From Pelagibacterium flavum (lineage in GTDB: Bacteria > Pseudomonadota > Alphaproteobacteria > Rhizobiales > Devosiaceae): DNA of 64,000 bases. Positions 1 through 8,345 of this stretch are shown piece by piece. The stretch's first letter is position 1. Each line of letters begins with the position of its first letter. A program made the position numbers and the translations under genes. The stretch is taken from the NCBI RefSeq assembly GCF_025854335.1, contig NZ_CP107716.1, positions 3,031,001 through 3,095,000 on the forward strand, read 5' to 3'. Below the pieces are notes generated by a model. That model did not search any database. It saw only the letters and a list, made by a program, of their open reading frames with translations, and was not told where the DNA came from.

Positions 1-138
1 ACCGTCCAGGTGGTCGACTTCGATCCAGATCTGGCCGGCAATCGAATCGCCACGCCGCGAAACGACGCAGAAATTGCCCATATTGTTGTGGCGGCGCACG
101 AAAGCGGCGCACCAGATGTCCGACCGAAGCTGCTGCAT
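1..138 (-). CDS. DUF1491 family protein (partial; C-terminus lies outside the window)
   Basis: Only the first 46 codons are inside the window. The frame starts at the ATG at 138 and runs off the left edge without a stop. The visible residues (MQQLRSDIWCAAFVRRHNN, then a stretch of short beta-strand-like segments ending near DHLDG) look like the start of DUF1491, a family of about 110 residues typical of Hyphomicrobiales with no established function. It starts 12 bases after the stop of the peptidoglycan-binding protein gene and is probably the third gene of that transcript. The family call rests on a short N-terminal pattern and could be wrong. Confidence 0.6.
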   Translation of the reverse strand, partial: MQQLRSDIWCAAFVRRHNNMGNFCVVSRRGDSIAGQIWIEVDHLDG

Positions 139-149
139 GAAGGCCAGCG

Positions 150-1154
150 TTACAGGAAAGCCCCGGCCTCGACCAGCATCTGACGCAGCACGGGGCTGAC
201 TTCGCCTGTCGGCCGGTAATTGTTGAAAATCTGGAACTGGCGAATGGCGCGCGCCGTCGCCTCGTCGGCAACACCATTGACCGGCCCTTGCAGGAAGCCA
301 AGACGGCTCAGGCCGCGCTGAATATCGCTGACCAGATCGCCATTAAGAACGGCTGGAACGCTGGGCTCGGCCGTTGCCTCGGGCGCCTGGGGATCGGCGA
401 CGGGTACATCGGGCGAAATATCGGCGACCGTCTGGCGCTCGACGCTATTGGCCGGCGTCGGGGCCGTTTCCTGCATCTGGGCGAGAAGCGGGGCGATATC
501 GTCGGTTTGCGGGGCCGCGGCAACCGGGGCCGGTTGCGGCGCCTGAGAGGTTTGCAAGGGAGCTTCCCTTACGGCCTTGATCACCTGAGGCGTTGCGGCG
601 CCGGTGCGCGGGAGATTGAAGCGTGCCTCGAAATCGCGAATGGCGTCAGCAGTCCGGGGGCCGTAATAGCCATCGACAGTGCCATCGAAAATACCCATCG
701 CCTTGAGCTTTTCCTGCAGGTCGGCAATGTCCTGGTTGCCAATGGCCGGGGGTGCGGACTCTTGCGCGGCCGGGGCGGGCGCTTCTGCCTGCTGGCTCGT
801 GGCGGGCGCTGACACAGGTGCGACGGGTTCAGCAACGGGCCGCTGCGGGATCTCGGCGGGCTCGACCACGACCGGCTCGATCGACACAGGTTGCGCGGCA
901 CCTGCCGATCCTGACGTAAACAGCGGCGCGGGGTGGCGCGTGTCTTGCAGAAACAGCGCGTTGGTGGCCGCCATCAGGGTCAGACCGGAGATCAGCACAA
1001 GGCCGGTCGACGCCATGGGCGAACGGGCAAAACGCGTAGCGCCCCACGAAAGGGCGTGACCGATCATGCTGGCGGCACCAGCGCCTAGAGCGAGGGGAAT
1101 CTGGGCAATGCCGGCGTTCATTGTGCTGCGCTTCTTTTTTCGTCTTCGAGCCAT
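150..1154 (-). CDS. Membrane-anchored protein with two peptidoglycan-binding domains
   Basis: 334 residues. A very basic N-terminus (MARRRKKKR) precedes a hydrophobic segment at about 48-68, then a Pro/Ala-rich linker (about 75-135). Two PG_binding_1-type repeats follow, near 142-190 (LQEKLKAMGIFDGTVDGYYG) and 272-334 (IQRGLSRLGFLQGPVNG). This suggests an inner-membrane anchor with a periplasmic part that grips the wall; no catalytic domain is visible. An alternative ATG at 1121 would make an ATGA overlap with the stop of the upstream kinase gene, typical of translational coupling, but would drop the basic leader. Whichever start is used, the gene overlaps the kinase gene and is co-transcribed with it. 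The function is unknown beyond wall binding. Confidence 0.8.
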   Translation of the reverse strand: MARRRKKKRSTMNAGIAQIPLALGAGAASMIGHALSWGATRFARSPMASTGLVLISGLTLMAATNALFLQDTRHPAPLFTSGSAGAAQPVSIEPVVVEPAEIPQRPVAEPVAPVSAPATSQQAEAPAPAAQESAPPAIGNQDIADLQEKLKAMGIFDGTVDGYYGPRTADAIRDFEARFNLPRTGAATPQVIKAVREAPLQTSQAPQPAPVAAAPQTDDIAPLLAQMQETAPTPANSVERQTVADISPDVPVADPQAPEATAEPSVPAVLNGDLVSDIQRGLSRLGFLQGPVNGVADEATARAIRQFQIFNNYRPTGEVSPVLRQMLVEAGAFL

Positions 1155-2923
1155 TTGTTTTCGTCGCTATCGCGCTTGGTCGCGTAAAGATGTTCGATGG
1201 TTGCCGAGCTTTTGCCTGCGCCCAGCGGGCCTTCGAGTGGCAGGAGCACGCTTATGGTGGTTCCCAGGCCCTGCTCGGACGCCACATCAAGCAGGCCCCC
1301 GTGCAGGCTGACCAGCCCCTTGACGATCGAGAGGCCCAGCCCGGTGCCCTCGTAGCGCCGTGAAAGGCTGTCCTGACCCTGCAAGAACGGCTCGCCGATC
1401 CGCTCGACCGTCTCGGGGGGCATGCCTATTCCCGAATCACTGACCGAGATGGCGAGCATTTTGCCCTGGCGGCGCATGGCCAGCGTGACTATGCCACCAT
1501 CATGACTGAATTTCACGGCGTTGGAGAGCAGATTTATCAAAATCTGCCGGCAGGCCCGCTCATCGCCCATGATCTGGGGCAATTTCTCGGGAACCGCGGC
1601 CTCGATGGTGACGGCACGATCGCGGGCCAGGGTTTCAACCATCTGCATGCACGGCTCGACCAGCGCCTGGGGCGCAAACAGTTCGGCGTGAACCTCGAAC
1701 TTGCCGGCCTCGATCTTGGACATATCGAGCAGCATGTTGACGACGTCGAGAAGGTGATGGCCGCTGCGGCTGATGTGGCCGGCATATTCGGCGTGGGTCG
1801 GAGACAGCGTGCCGCCGATCCCTTCGGCCATCATGTCGGAAAAGCCCACAATGGCGTTGAGCGGCGTGCGCAACTCATGGCCGATGGTGGCAAGGAAGCG
1901 CGATTTGGCTTCCGAGGCCTCTTCGGCCTGCTTGCGCGCCGCATCGACCTGACGCTCGGCGTCCTTGCGCGCGCTGACATCGCGAAGGACCGCCAACACG
2001 TCGTTCGATGAACCGGTGGCACATTCGCCTTCCAGCGGCGCGAGCGCGAATTCGACCCAGATATAGCGCGCTCCGGCGCCCGGTTCGGCATCGTCGCGGC
2101 GCAGACGCAGTTCGATGGTGCTTGCCCCGGTGCCATTCGATGCGTCCGAAATGGCCTTGCGGTAAGCGGGACGGTCCATGACATGGACGCGCTCGAAAAG
2201 GCCGGCGCCGTCGAGCTCGAAGGTGCGGCAGCCCAGGAGATTGCCCGCAGAGCGCGAAATGAAGACCGGGCCGCCATCCGCGCCATAACGCACCACGGCG
2301 CCGAGGATGTTTTCTGCCAATACTGCAAAGGCGCGGGTCTGGGATACCGGGGATTCGGCCGAGATAATTTCGAGCCGGGTGGCACTGATGGCCGCCACCG
2401 CCGCGAAAACGGCAAGTGCTATGAATGCGAAGGGTTGCAGCGAGCCTTGCAATGCCGCCGAAACGGGGCCGGTTGCAAATGCACTGGCCAAGAGAACCAG
2501 CGCCGGAATGGACCAGGCGAGCACGCGGTATCGGCTCTTGGCGAGGACCTGGCCGTAAAGCGCGGCCATAAGCGCGAAAGCAAGTCCAAGATCGATCATG
2601 GCCGGATCGCCCACGGCGATCACTGCGGCGGCTAGGCCGAGCGCCAGGGCGTGAACCGCAATTGTGGGTTCGAAATCGCCGCGCAAAAGCAGGGCACCCG
2701 AAACCGCGACAAGCCCCGAGGCGACCATTGTTGCGACCAGGGGTGCAACATTGCCGCCAAAAAGCATGACGAGGGACAAGGCCATCGTCAGACCCAGGCC
2801 AGCCATCATTGCGAGTGTGTTGAGCGCCAGAACACGATGCAGCACGGTATTGCGCTGGCCGGACCGTATGGGGGCCGCCGCAAACTGAGAGGCAATAGTG
2901 AAATCCGCAAAGGGGTTACGCAT
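1118..2923 (-). CDS. Membrane histidine kinase, PleC/DivJ-like
   Basis: About 601 residues from the ATG at 2923; the frame is open to 3007, but the extra residues do not look like a protein start. The N-terminal third is a set of hydrophobic segments (roughly 20-190). A PAS-like region follows, then HisKA with the H-box HELRTPLNAIVGFSD (phosphorylatable His at about 349) and a HATPase domain with N (NLLSNAVKFS), G1 (DSGIGM) and G2 (GTGLGLSIVK) boxes. The core resembles the PleC/DivJ/PdhS group that acts on DivK-type receivers and cell-cycle control in alphaproteobacteria, but the partner cannot be read from sequence. It is first in an operon with a peptidoglycan-binding protein, which hints at an envelope or cell-cycle role. 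A CtrA-like motif lies about 90 bases upstream. Confidence 0.85.
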   Translation of the reverse strand: MRNPFADFTIASQFAAAPIRSGQRNTVLHRVLALNTLAMMAGLGLTMALSLVMLFGGNVAPLVATMVASGLVAVSGALLLRGDFEPTIAVHALALGLAAAVIAVGDPAMIDLGLAFALMAALYGQVLAKSRYRVLAWSIPALVLLASAFATGPVSAALQGSLQPFAFIALAVFAAVAAISATRLEIISAESPVSQTRAFAVLAENILGAVVRYGADGGPVFISRSAGNLLGCRTFELDGAGLFERVHVMDRPAYRKAISDASNGTGASTIELRLRRDDAEPGAGARYIWVEFALAPLEGECATGSSNDVLAVLRDVSARKDAERQVDAARKQAEEASEAKSRFLATIGHELRTPLNAIVGFSDMMAEGIGGTLSPTHAEYAGHISRSGHHLLDVVNMLLDMSKIEAGKFEVHAELFAPQALVEPCMQMVETLARDRAVTIEAAVPEKLPQIMGDERACRQILINLLSNAVKFSHDGGIVTLAMRRQGKMLAISVSDSGIGMPPETVERIGEPFLQGQDSLSRRYEGTGLGLSIVKGLVSLHGGLLDVASEQGLGTTISVLLPLEGPLGAGKSSATIEHLYATKRDSDENKWLEDEKRSAAQ

Positions 2924-3251
2924 GAAATGCTCAACTTTTAGATGCCGCGATACGCTGCGGCCTTGCTTCAGGACGGCGTCCCTCGGCTGGACCACACTTC
3001 CACCCAAGCCCTAAGACACCATTAAGTCGGACGGCCTGAGGCAGGCTCGAACCGGAATCGGTGAACGTTCGGGGCAGGTTTCTGGGGGTAGCGTAAACAG
3101 AGTCTTGCTTAACGGCGTGCTGTCGAGACCGAAGGCATTTGGACAAAATACGCATAAAATTTTAGGCGAGTTTGCTAAAAATGCTTCACGGCGGAACGCT
3201 AGCCTGTCCCTCGACGCTGTCCATATGTCCCGGACGACGAGGTTTGGTTTC
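2924..3251. other. Intergenic region between divergent kinase and DUF5330 genes
   Basis: This 328-base stretch lies between the start codons of the kinase gene (minus) and the DUF5330-like gene (plus), so it should hold both promoters. It contains a CtrA-like TTAA motif (3011-3025) and an AT-rich segment around 3140-3185. I see no convincing small gene or RNA in it. Confidence 0.6.
3011..3025. promoter_or_regulatory. Candidate CtrA box (CTAA-N7-TTAA)
   Basis: CTAA (3011-3014), seven bases, TTAA (3022-3025). This is one mismatch from the TTAA-N7-TTAA box bound by the cell-cycle regulator CtrA. It sits about 90 bases upstream of the PleC/DivJ-like kinase start. Such short motifs occur by chance, so this is only a candidate. 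Confidence 0.3.
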
Positions 3252-3527
3252 ATGTTTGTTGTTCGTTCCGCCTTCTGGCTTTCCGCCGCCTTTCTCATCA
3301 TGGCGCCCAGTGCGGGCATGGATGTCGGCGCTTCAGCGCGCACGACCGGCGAACGCCTGGCCAGCCAGGGCGCCCAGGCGGTCAGCCAAACGCTGATGCC
3401 CGCAGACTGCCAAAGCGTCGAGTGCGCCGTGGGGCGGACGGTGTTGGCCCAGATCGCCACGCCGCAGGCAACGGAACCGGCGACAATGAGTGCCTTCCCC
3501 CCTCCCCGTCCCGCTTGGGCATACTGA
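3252..3527 (+). CDS. Small exported or anchored protein, DUF5330-like
   Basis: 91 residues from the ATG at 3252. It begins MFVVRSAFWLSAAFLIMAP, a hydrophobic segment that is either a signal peptide or an N-terminal anchor, followed by a short Ala/Gln/Thr-rich domain with two cysteines (ADCQSVECAVGR). Layout and opening motif resemble DUF5330, a small Hyphomicrobiales family commonly found next to sufE, as here (sufE starts 49 bases downstream). The frame extends upstream to 3105, but the upstream codons do not resemble the family and the signal-like start at 3252 is better. Function is unknown; the paired cysteines suggest a periplasmic location. Confidence 0.65.
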   Translation: MFVVRSAFWLSAAFLIMAPSAGMDVGASARTTGERLASQGAQAVSQTLMPADCQSVECAVGRTVLAQIATPQATEPATMSAFPPPRPAWAY

Positions 3528-3575
3528 TGGACCTGCCCCCTTCCAATGGATGGGATCAGGGACTAAATAGCGGGC

Positions 3576-4007
3576 ATGAATACTACAGCCGCTTTTGACG
3601 AAATCGCCGACAATCTGTCCTTCCTCGACGACTGGGAGGACCGGTATCGCTACATCATCGAGCTGGGGCAGAGCCTGGCTCCACTGACCGAAGACGAGCA
3701 CAGCGCCAGCAACAAGGTGCATGGATGCGCATCGCAGGTGTGGCTGGTGACCGAAAGCGAGCCAAGTGACGCGGGCACGGTGCTGACCTTCCGGGGTGAT
3801 TCCGATGCGATGATCGTGCGGGGGTTGGTGGCCATTGTCCTGGCGCTTTATTCGGGCCGCACGGCAGCCGATATCGCGGCGACCGACGCGCTTCCGATTC
3901 TGGATTCGATCGGGCTGCGCGAGCATCTTTCCACACAGCGCTCGAACGGGCTGGCGGCCATGGTTACGCGCCTGCGCGCTGACGCGCAGGCCGCTGTGCA
4001 GGTTTAA
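3576..4007 (+). CDS. sufE: SufE family sulfur acceptor
   Basis: 143 residues. It opens with a SufE-type helix (FDEIADNLSFLDDWEDRYRYIIELG) and carries the signature NKVHGCASQVWL, in which the cysteine is the sulfur-accepting residue. SufE takes sulfane sulfur from the cysteine desulfurase SufS and passes it to the SufBCD scaffold for iron-sulfur cluster assembly in the cytoplasm. No other suf gene is in the window, so this copy is away from a suf operon. The stop codon overlaps the stop of the opposite DUF6456 gene by four bases. Confidence 0.92.
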   Translation: MNTTAAFDEIADNLSFLDDWEDRYRYIIELGQSLAPLTEDEHSASNKVHGCASQVWLVTESEPSDAGTVLTFRGDSDAMIVRGLVAIVLALYSGRTAADIAATDALPILDSIGLREHLSTQRSNGLAAMVTRLRADAQAAVQV

Positions 4008-4489
4008 CCGAACTCGGTGGGTCGCGCACCGTCGCCGAGCCAGTTTCGGGTCGTGGCTGTTTCCCGACCGGTGACGCTGGCGGTCAAGCCGAACCGGGCT
4101 GCCAGCGCTTCGAGCCCGATACGCAGCACCAGCTTTGCGCTGCGCCGGGGCCATCCCCGTTCGCGCTCGATATCCTGAAGACCCTTTTCATAGCCGCAGA
4201 CATCCAGGACGATCTGAGCGCAATCACGGGGCAAATCGGCGTAGATCGCCGCCAATTGCCGCCGGGCATCAAGCGCCATATCGCCAACATCGTCAGTATG
4301 CCCGCCGTGCCCCCGATCCACGCGGGGGCCATAATTCATGGTGGTGCGGGCCCGTAGCCGGCTGCGCTCGAACAGCTTCTGCAGACGCGAGGCCGCCTCC
4401 AGGTGATGAGCCTCGAGAAAAGCCGGTTCTCCGTTGCGGGCGCGGGACAACTGCCCCAACGCGGCCGGCCAAGCATCAGCCGCGGGCAT
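4004..4489 (-). CDS. DUF6456 domain protein
   Basis: 161 residues from the ATG at 4489, overlapping the end of the upstream DnaA-like gene by 14 bases, so the two are probably translated together. The middle (DDVGDMALDARRQLAAIYADLPRDCAQIVLDVCGYEKGLQDIERERGWPRRSAK, given here only as landmarks) looks like a helical DNA-binding or sigma-like region, and matches DUF6456, a Hyphomicrobiales family often annotated as a regulator. The frame is open further upstream to 4624, but that part overlaps the DnaA-like gene in another frame and is rejected. DNA partner and role are unknown. Confidence 0.7.
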   Translation of the reverse strand: MPAADAWPAALGQLSRARNGEPAFLEAHHLEAASRLQKLFERSRLRARTTMNYGPRVDRGHGGHTDDVGDMALDARRQLAAIYADLPRDCAQIVLDVCGYEKGLQDIERERGWPRRSAKLVLRIGLEALAARFGLTASVTGRETATTRNWLGDGARPTEFG

Positions 4490-4883
4490 AGTTGTCCTCC
4501 CCGATTGCGATCTCGAGCGCGCAAGGCCGATGTCGCGCCTTGTCGATGCGTTCTTCGAGTTCGAGGAGGCGACGATCGTATTCGCCTCCATCGTCGCGCA
4601 TGTCCTCGACCTGCCCGCAGGCATAGGCGACCGTTGTGCGGTCCCGACCGAAGAACTGGCCGACCTGGGTCATGGTCATGCCCAAAAGCACGTGACACAG
4701 ATACATTGCCAATTGCCGAGCGCCAGCCGTGTGCAGGCGCATGCGCGAGGGAGCGAAAAAATCGCAGTACCGCACCCCCGTTTCGGCTGACACGGTGCGG
4801 ACGACAAGCTTGCAGTTACGTCGTTGCGCCTCCGACAACCGATTACGTTCAAGCCGTGCTGCCGTGGATATCCAAATCGCCAT
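4476..4883 (-). CDS. DnaA domain IV-like helix-turn-helix protein
   Basis: 135 residues. The segment MTMTQVGQFFGRDRTTVAYA is very close to the DnaA domain IV signature (GRDHTTVxxA) that reads DnaA boxes, preceded by a helix with RQLAMYLCHVLLG. There is no AAA+ ATPase domain, so it cannot act as an initiator by itself. Proteins of this type are widespread in Hyphomicrobiales; they might compete for DnaA boxes or act as ordinary regulators. It is first of a two-gene unit with the DUF6456 protein. Confidence 0.75.
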   Translation of the reverse strand: MAIWISTAARLERNRLSEAQRRNCKLVVRTVSAETGVRYCDFFAPSRMRLHTAGARQLAMYLCHVLLGMTMTQVGQFFGRDRTTVAYACGQVEDMRDDGGEYDRRLLELEERIDKARHRPCALEIAIGEDNYARG

Positions 4884-4986
4884 AGGACCACTCTCTCATA
4901 GATAGGATATAATTCCTATACGGGAGACGTGGCAATGCGGGGATAAGTGGGTGTCCGGAAATTCAGAAACCGGGAGCGCGGATACG

Positions 4987-5008
4987 AAAAGGGCCGCTTA
5001 CGCGGACC
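4987..5008 (-). terminator. Intrinsic terminator of mucR
   Basis: On the minus strand, GGTCCGC and GCGGCCC pair (one mismatch) around a four-base loop and are followed by TTTT (4990-4987). It lies 26 bases after the mucR stop, as expected for a rho-independent terminator. Confidence 0.7.
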
Positions 5009-5033
5009 TTACACGATTCAAATGTGTTGAGTA

Positions 5034-5456
5034 TCAACCGGCCTTGCGGCCCAGTCCATTGTCCTTGGCCAGCTTGGAACGCGTGGCGGAATAGGACGGC
5101 GCGACCATCGGATAGTCAGCAGGCAGGCCCCATTTTTCGCGGTATTCTTCCGGCGAAAGATTGTAGTGGGTGCGCAGGTGCCGCTTGAGCGACTTGAATT
5201 TTTTCCCGTCCTCAAGGCAGACGATATAATCGGACGTGACCGATTTGCGCACGGGAACCGCAGGCTTTTTCTCTTCGACCGGGGCGGCGGCTTCTTCCGC
5301 GCCAAGCGAACGAAGCGCTGCATGGACTTCCGAAATCAATTTCGGCAGATCGGTCGGGCTGATAGCATTGTGGCTGACATAGGCAGCGACAATTTCTGTA
5401 CTGTATTCAACAAGGTCCAACTCGGCCCTGTTCTCGGCATTCGCCGGAGCGGTCAT
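5034..5456 (-). CDS. mucR: MucR/Ros family zinc-finger transcriptional regulator
   Basis: 140 residues. The N-terminal half (about 12-52) is the helical MucR oligomerisation region; the C-terminal half has the prokaryotic zinc finger YIVCLEDGKKFKSLKRHLR followed by THY and the highly conserved tail LSPEEYREKWGLPADYPM. Ligands by position are C80, D83, H93 and H97, the Cys-Asp-His-His variant known in some MucR relatives, rather than the C2H2 set of Ros. MucR proteins silence AT-rich promoters and control polysaccharide, motility and cell-cycle genes in Hyphomicrobiales. A strong ribosome-binding site (AAGAAGGG) precedes the ATG. The upstream region (5457-5590) is AT-rich, fitting autoregulation, and the leader holds a CGGGCT/AGCCCG hairpin (5496-5508). 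Confidence 0.93.
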   Translation of the reverse strand: MTAPANAENRAELDLVEYSTEIVAAYVSHNAISPTDLPKLISEVHAALRSLGAEEAAAPVEEKKPAVPVRKSVTSDYIVCLEDGKKFKSLKRHLRTHYNLSPEEYREKWGLPADYPMVAPSYSATRSKLAKDNGLGRKAG

Positions 5457-5590
5457 CGAAAATCCCTTCTTGCGTATGGGAGCTATTTGCCGGGGCGGGC
5501 TGAGCCCGGGGGAACCCCTTACTCCGCAATTAATGTTGTTTTGCTAATTATGCAACCATCGGGCAACAACTTGGCAAAATTTAGAGTGAA

Positions 5591-5944
5591 TTATTCTTTA
5601 CTTGGCAATCCGCCGGATTTCTCCAGATCATCGACAACGAAGTGTGTCGTGGGACGGTAGCCGGCGATGTAAGACGCCCGCGCCAACAGATGTGCCGAGA
5701 TGGGCGCAGTCAGCATGAAAAAGACAAAGCCGATCAAGGCGCGCAGAATCACAGAACCGTCAAAGCTGACCAGCGCTATGGCAAGTAGCGTGAGCCCCGA
5801 ACCGACGGTGCCGGCCTTGGAGCCTGAATGCATGCGGGTATAGAGGTCCGGCAGCCGCACAATGCCGAGGGCGGCTGCGAAACTGAACAAGGCGCCGACG
5901 ATCACCATAATGCCGGCGAGATAATAGAGCGTCTCGACGATCAT
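5591..5944 (-). CDS. mnhG: Mrp-type Na+/H+ antiporter subunit G
   Basis: 117 residues with three hydrophobic segments and the MnhG/PhaG signature [19 protein letters not shown] followed by GTVG. It is the last gene of the mnhABCDEFG operon and overlaps mnhF by four bases (ATGA). Subunit G is a small membrane component needed for full activity of the hetero-oligomeric antiporter that expels Na+ (or K+) in exchange for protons. Confidence 0.93.
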   Translation of the reverse strand: MIVETLYYLAGIMVIVGALFSFAAALGIVRLPDLYTRMHSGSKAGTVGSGLTLLAIALVSFDGSVILRALIGFVFFMLTAPISAHLLARASYIAGYRPTTHFVVDDLEKSGGLPSKE

Positions 5945-6267
5945 TTCCGGCTCTCCTCAAGATGATCTTCGCGAGCGGCGGCGTCGATCTGCCAGCGCTG
6001 GAGAATGAACCTGGCGAATGCGACGGTGGACAGGAACCCGACCAGCCCCAATGCAATGGCGATGTCGAGATAGAGCATGAAGCCGGTGCGCAGGGCGATT
6101 GCGGCGATATAGCCGATAACCACGGCGATCAGCATATCGAGGCCCAGCACACGGTCGGGCAGGCTGGGGCCAACGACGATGCGATAGATCGTGACGAGAA
6201 GCGCCGCGGTGAGAACACCGAGCGAAACCGTGGTGGCCAGATGGAGAAATTCGGGGCCCGACATCAT
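5941..6267 (-). CDS. mnhF: Mrp-type Na+/H+ antiporter subunit F
   Basis: 108 residues, three predicted membrane helices. The central motif [14 protein letters not shown] is the MnhF/PhaF hallmark. It overlaps mnhE and mnhG by four bases each, so translation is coupled. Structural work on Mrp complexes places F in the membrane core; here it is inferred to do the same. Confidence 0.93.
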   Translation of the reverse strand: MMSGPEFLHLATTVSLGVLTAALLVTIYRIVVGPSLPDRVLGLDMLIAVVIGYIAAIALRTGFMLYLDIAIALGLVGFLSTVAFARFILQRWQIDAAAREDHLEESRK

Positions 6268-6743
6268 TCAAACACCTCGATGATCCGTGCTTCGAACCCG
6301 TTCTTGATCGAAGCGATGACATCCTCGCGGTCGTTCATCTCGAGCACGTGGATGTAGAGCGTCGCGCGATCATCGGACACGTCGACGCTCAACGTACCGG
6401 GGGTGAGCGTAATCAGGTTTGCAAGCAGGGTGATCTGAGCATCGCTCGTGACCGTGAGCGGATAGGCGATGATACCCGGAGCAAGCCGCTTTTCCATATT
6501 GGGCGAGACGACAAGGATGGCCACCCGCCACGCCGACAAGGCAAGCTCATAGAAAAACAGGGCGGCGAGAGAGATCGCGCGAACAAACCGGCGAGTCATA
6601 TGGGGCCGATCCACCCGATCACGGATGAACAGGACAGCCATCGCGCCAACGAAGGCCCCGAGCAGAAGATTGAGCAGCGTGAAGGAGCCGGTGACGGCCG
6701 CCCAGACCAGCGACAGTGTTATGACCAGAAAGGCAAAGCTCAT
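6264..6743 (-). CDS. mnhE: Mrp-type Na+/H+ antiporter subunit E
   Basis: 159 residues. Two N-terminal membrane helices precede a cytoplasmic domain with the conserved pattern [19 protein letters not shown], characteristic of MnhE/PhaE. Length is normal for the family. Four-base overlaps tie it to mnhD upstream and mnhF downstream. Confidence 0.93.
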   Translation of the reverse strand: MSFAFLVITLSLVWAAVTGSFTLLNLLLGAFVGAMAVLFIRDRVDRPHMTRRFVRAISLAALFFYELALSAWRVAILVVSPNMEKRLAPGIIAYPLTVTSDAQITLLANLITLTPGTLSVDVSDDRATLYIHVLEMNDREDVIASIKNGFEARIIEVFE

Positions 6744-8332
6744 GGCTGGGGCACCTGTGCAAACACGGCGTCTATATAGCTTGTGGGCGAGAGCATATCA
6801 TGAGCGGCAATGCCCGATGCGGTAAAGAGCCAATCGGGGAAAAGGCCGAAAACCACGATAAGGGCAAAAAGGGCCGCTGTCGGCACGAGGCCCATGGCAA
6901 TTTCGCGCCCGGACAAGGGCCGCAAATCGTCATTGGGCTGTTCGGATCGCTCGCCCTCCTGCCCATTGCGCCAGAAGATGTGCGCCCAAAGACGGCTGGC
7001 GGCGATGACGGTGAGGAACGAGTTGAACAGGACTGCAAAAACCAGCCACCAGTTTGCGGCGCGGATGCCACCCTCGACCAGCAAGATCTTGGGCCAGATG
7101 CCAAGGAAAGGCGGCAGGCCGGAAATGGCAAACACCATGATGACAAAGAGGATCGACATGGGAGCGCTGGCGCCATAGATGCCGCCCATCTTGCGAATAT
7201 CGCTGGTGCCGCTCATGCGCTCGATCAGGCCCGCCAGAAGATAGAAGGCGGTAACGGTAAGCATGGAATGGAAGGCGTAAAAGATTGCGCCGCCGATGCC
7301 ATGGGTCGTGCCCAGCGCGAAGCCTGCGAAAATGGCGCCGATGCCACCGATGACCAGAAAGCCCACGGCGCGGCGCAGATTGGTCTGCGCCAAAGCGCCC
7401 AGCGGCCCGAGAATAAGCGTCGCGAAGGCGACAACGGCAATCACGGTCTGGATCTGGGCATAGCCTTCGGGCAGCGCCATGGTGAGCACGCGAATGGCGG
7501 CATAGGCGCCAACCTTTGTCAGCAGACCGCCAAAGATGGCCGACACGGAAACGGCGGGCGTGTGATAGGAGGCGGGCAGCCAGGCATTGGCGGGAAAGGC
7601 CGCCGCCTTTACGCCAAAGGCGAAAAGAAACAGCACCGAGACCGTGACCAGGGGACCGATGGGCAGATCGGCGCCTTTTGCGACCAGATCGGCGAAATTG
7701 AGCGTTCCGGTGAGGCCGTAAAGATAGGCGATGGCGACGAGAAAGAACGTGGTCGCGAGGAAATTGAGAAAGCCGTATTTGATGGCGCCATCAAGCTGAA
7801 GCTTTCGCCCGCCAAGGATCATCATGCCGAACGAGGAAATCAGCATGACTTCAAACCACACATAGAGGTTGAAGATATCCCCGGTCAGGAACGATCCGCT
7901 GACCCCGCACAAGAGCAGCAGCAGCATCGGGTAAAATCCGAAGCGATGCCCCCGGTCAGTCAGCTCGACCTGGGCGTAAAACGCGACGACGAGCGCGGCA
8001 ATGGACGCGGCGAGCGAAAACAGCGCGCTGGTCATGTCCGCAGCAAAGGTAATGCCGAAAGGCGGCAGCCATTTGCCCATGGTCATGGCGATCGGGCCGC
8101 TCTCAAAGACGCGCAAAAGCAGGTAGATGTTGGACACCATGATCGCCAGGATCACCGCCGCGGCAAAGGTAAGCTGGACGTGGCGCTGGTTGCGCAGCAT
8201 GACGAGCAGACCCGCGCCGAGAAGCGCCAGGGCAACCGGCCACACGACGATCCAATCGGCAGCAGGGGTTGCCACATCGATCATGGCCGTGGGCAGTTCG
8301 AGCGAGTCGTATGATGTACCGGCAGTCGCCAT
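6740..8332 (-). CDS. mnhD: Mrp-type Na+/H+ antiporter subunit D
   Basis: 530 residues, about fourteen membrane helices. It belongs to the NuoL/M/N antiporter-like family, with the conserved region around NLYVWFEVMLISSFGMM and the FPANAWLPASYHTPAVSVSA loop seen in complex I and Mrp channel subunits. It is one of two proton- or sodium-channel subunits in the complex (MnhA is the other). It begins 13 bases after mnhC and overlaps mnhE by four bases. Confidence 0.93.
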   Translation of the reverse strand: MATAGTSYDSLELPTAMIDVATPAADWIVVWPVALALLGAGLLVMLRNQRHVQLTFAAAVILAIMVSNIYLLLRVFESGPIAMTMGKWLPPFGITFAADMTSALFSLAASIAALVVAFYAQVELTDRGHRFGFYPMLLLLLCGVSGSFLTGDIFNLYVWFEVMLISSFGMMILGGRKLQLDGAIKYGFLNFLATTFFLVAIAYLYGLTGTLNFADLVAKGADLPIGPLVTVSVLFLFAFGVKAAAFPANAWLPASYHTPAVSVSAIFGGLLTKVGAYAAIRVLTMALPEGYAQIQTVIAVVAFATLILGPLGALAQTNLRRAVGFLVIGGIGAIFAGFALGTTHGIGGAIFYAFHSMLTVTAFYLLAGLIERMSGTSDIRKMGGIYGASAPMSILFVIMVFAISGLPPFLGIWPKILLVEGGIRAANWWLVFAVLFNSFLTVIAASRLWAHIFWRNGQEGERSEQPNDDLRPLSGREIAMGLVPTAALFALIVVFGLFPDWLFTASGIAAHDMLSPTSYIDAVFAQVPQP

Positions 8333-8345
8333 TATTGTTTTGACC

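Noticed and set aside
6800-8314. 504-codon plus-strand frame opposite mnhD
   Set aside because: Shadow of a membrane protein gene; the translation is a polar low-complexity sequence.
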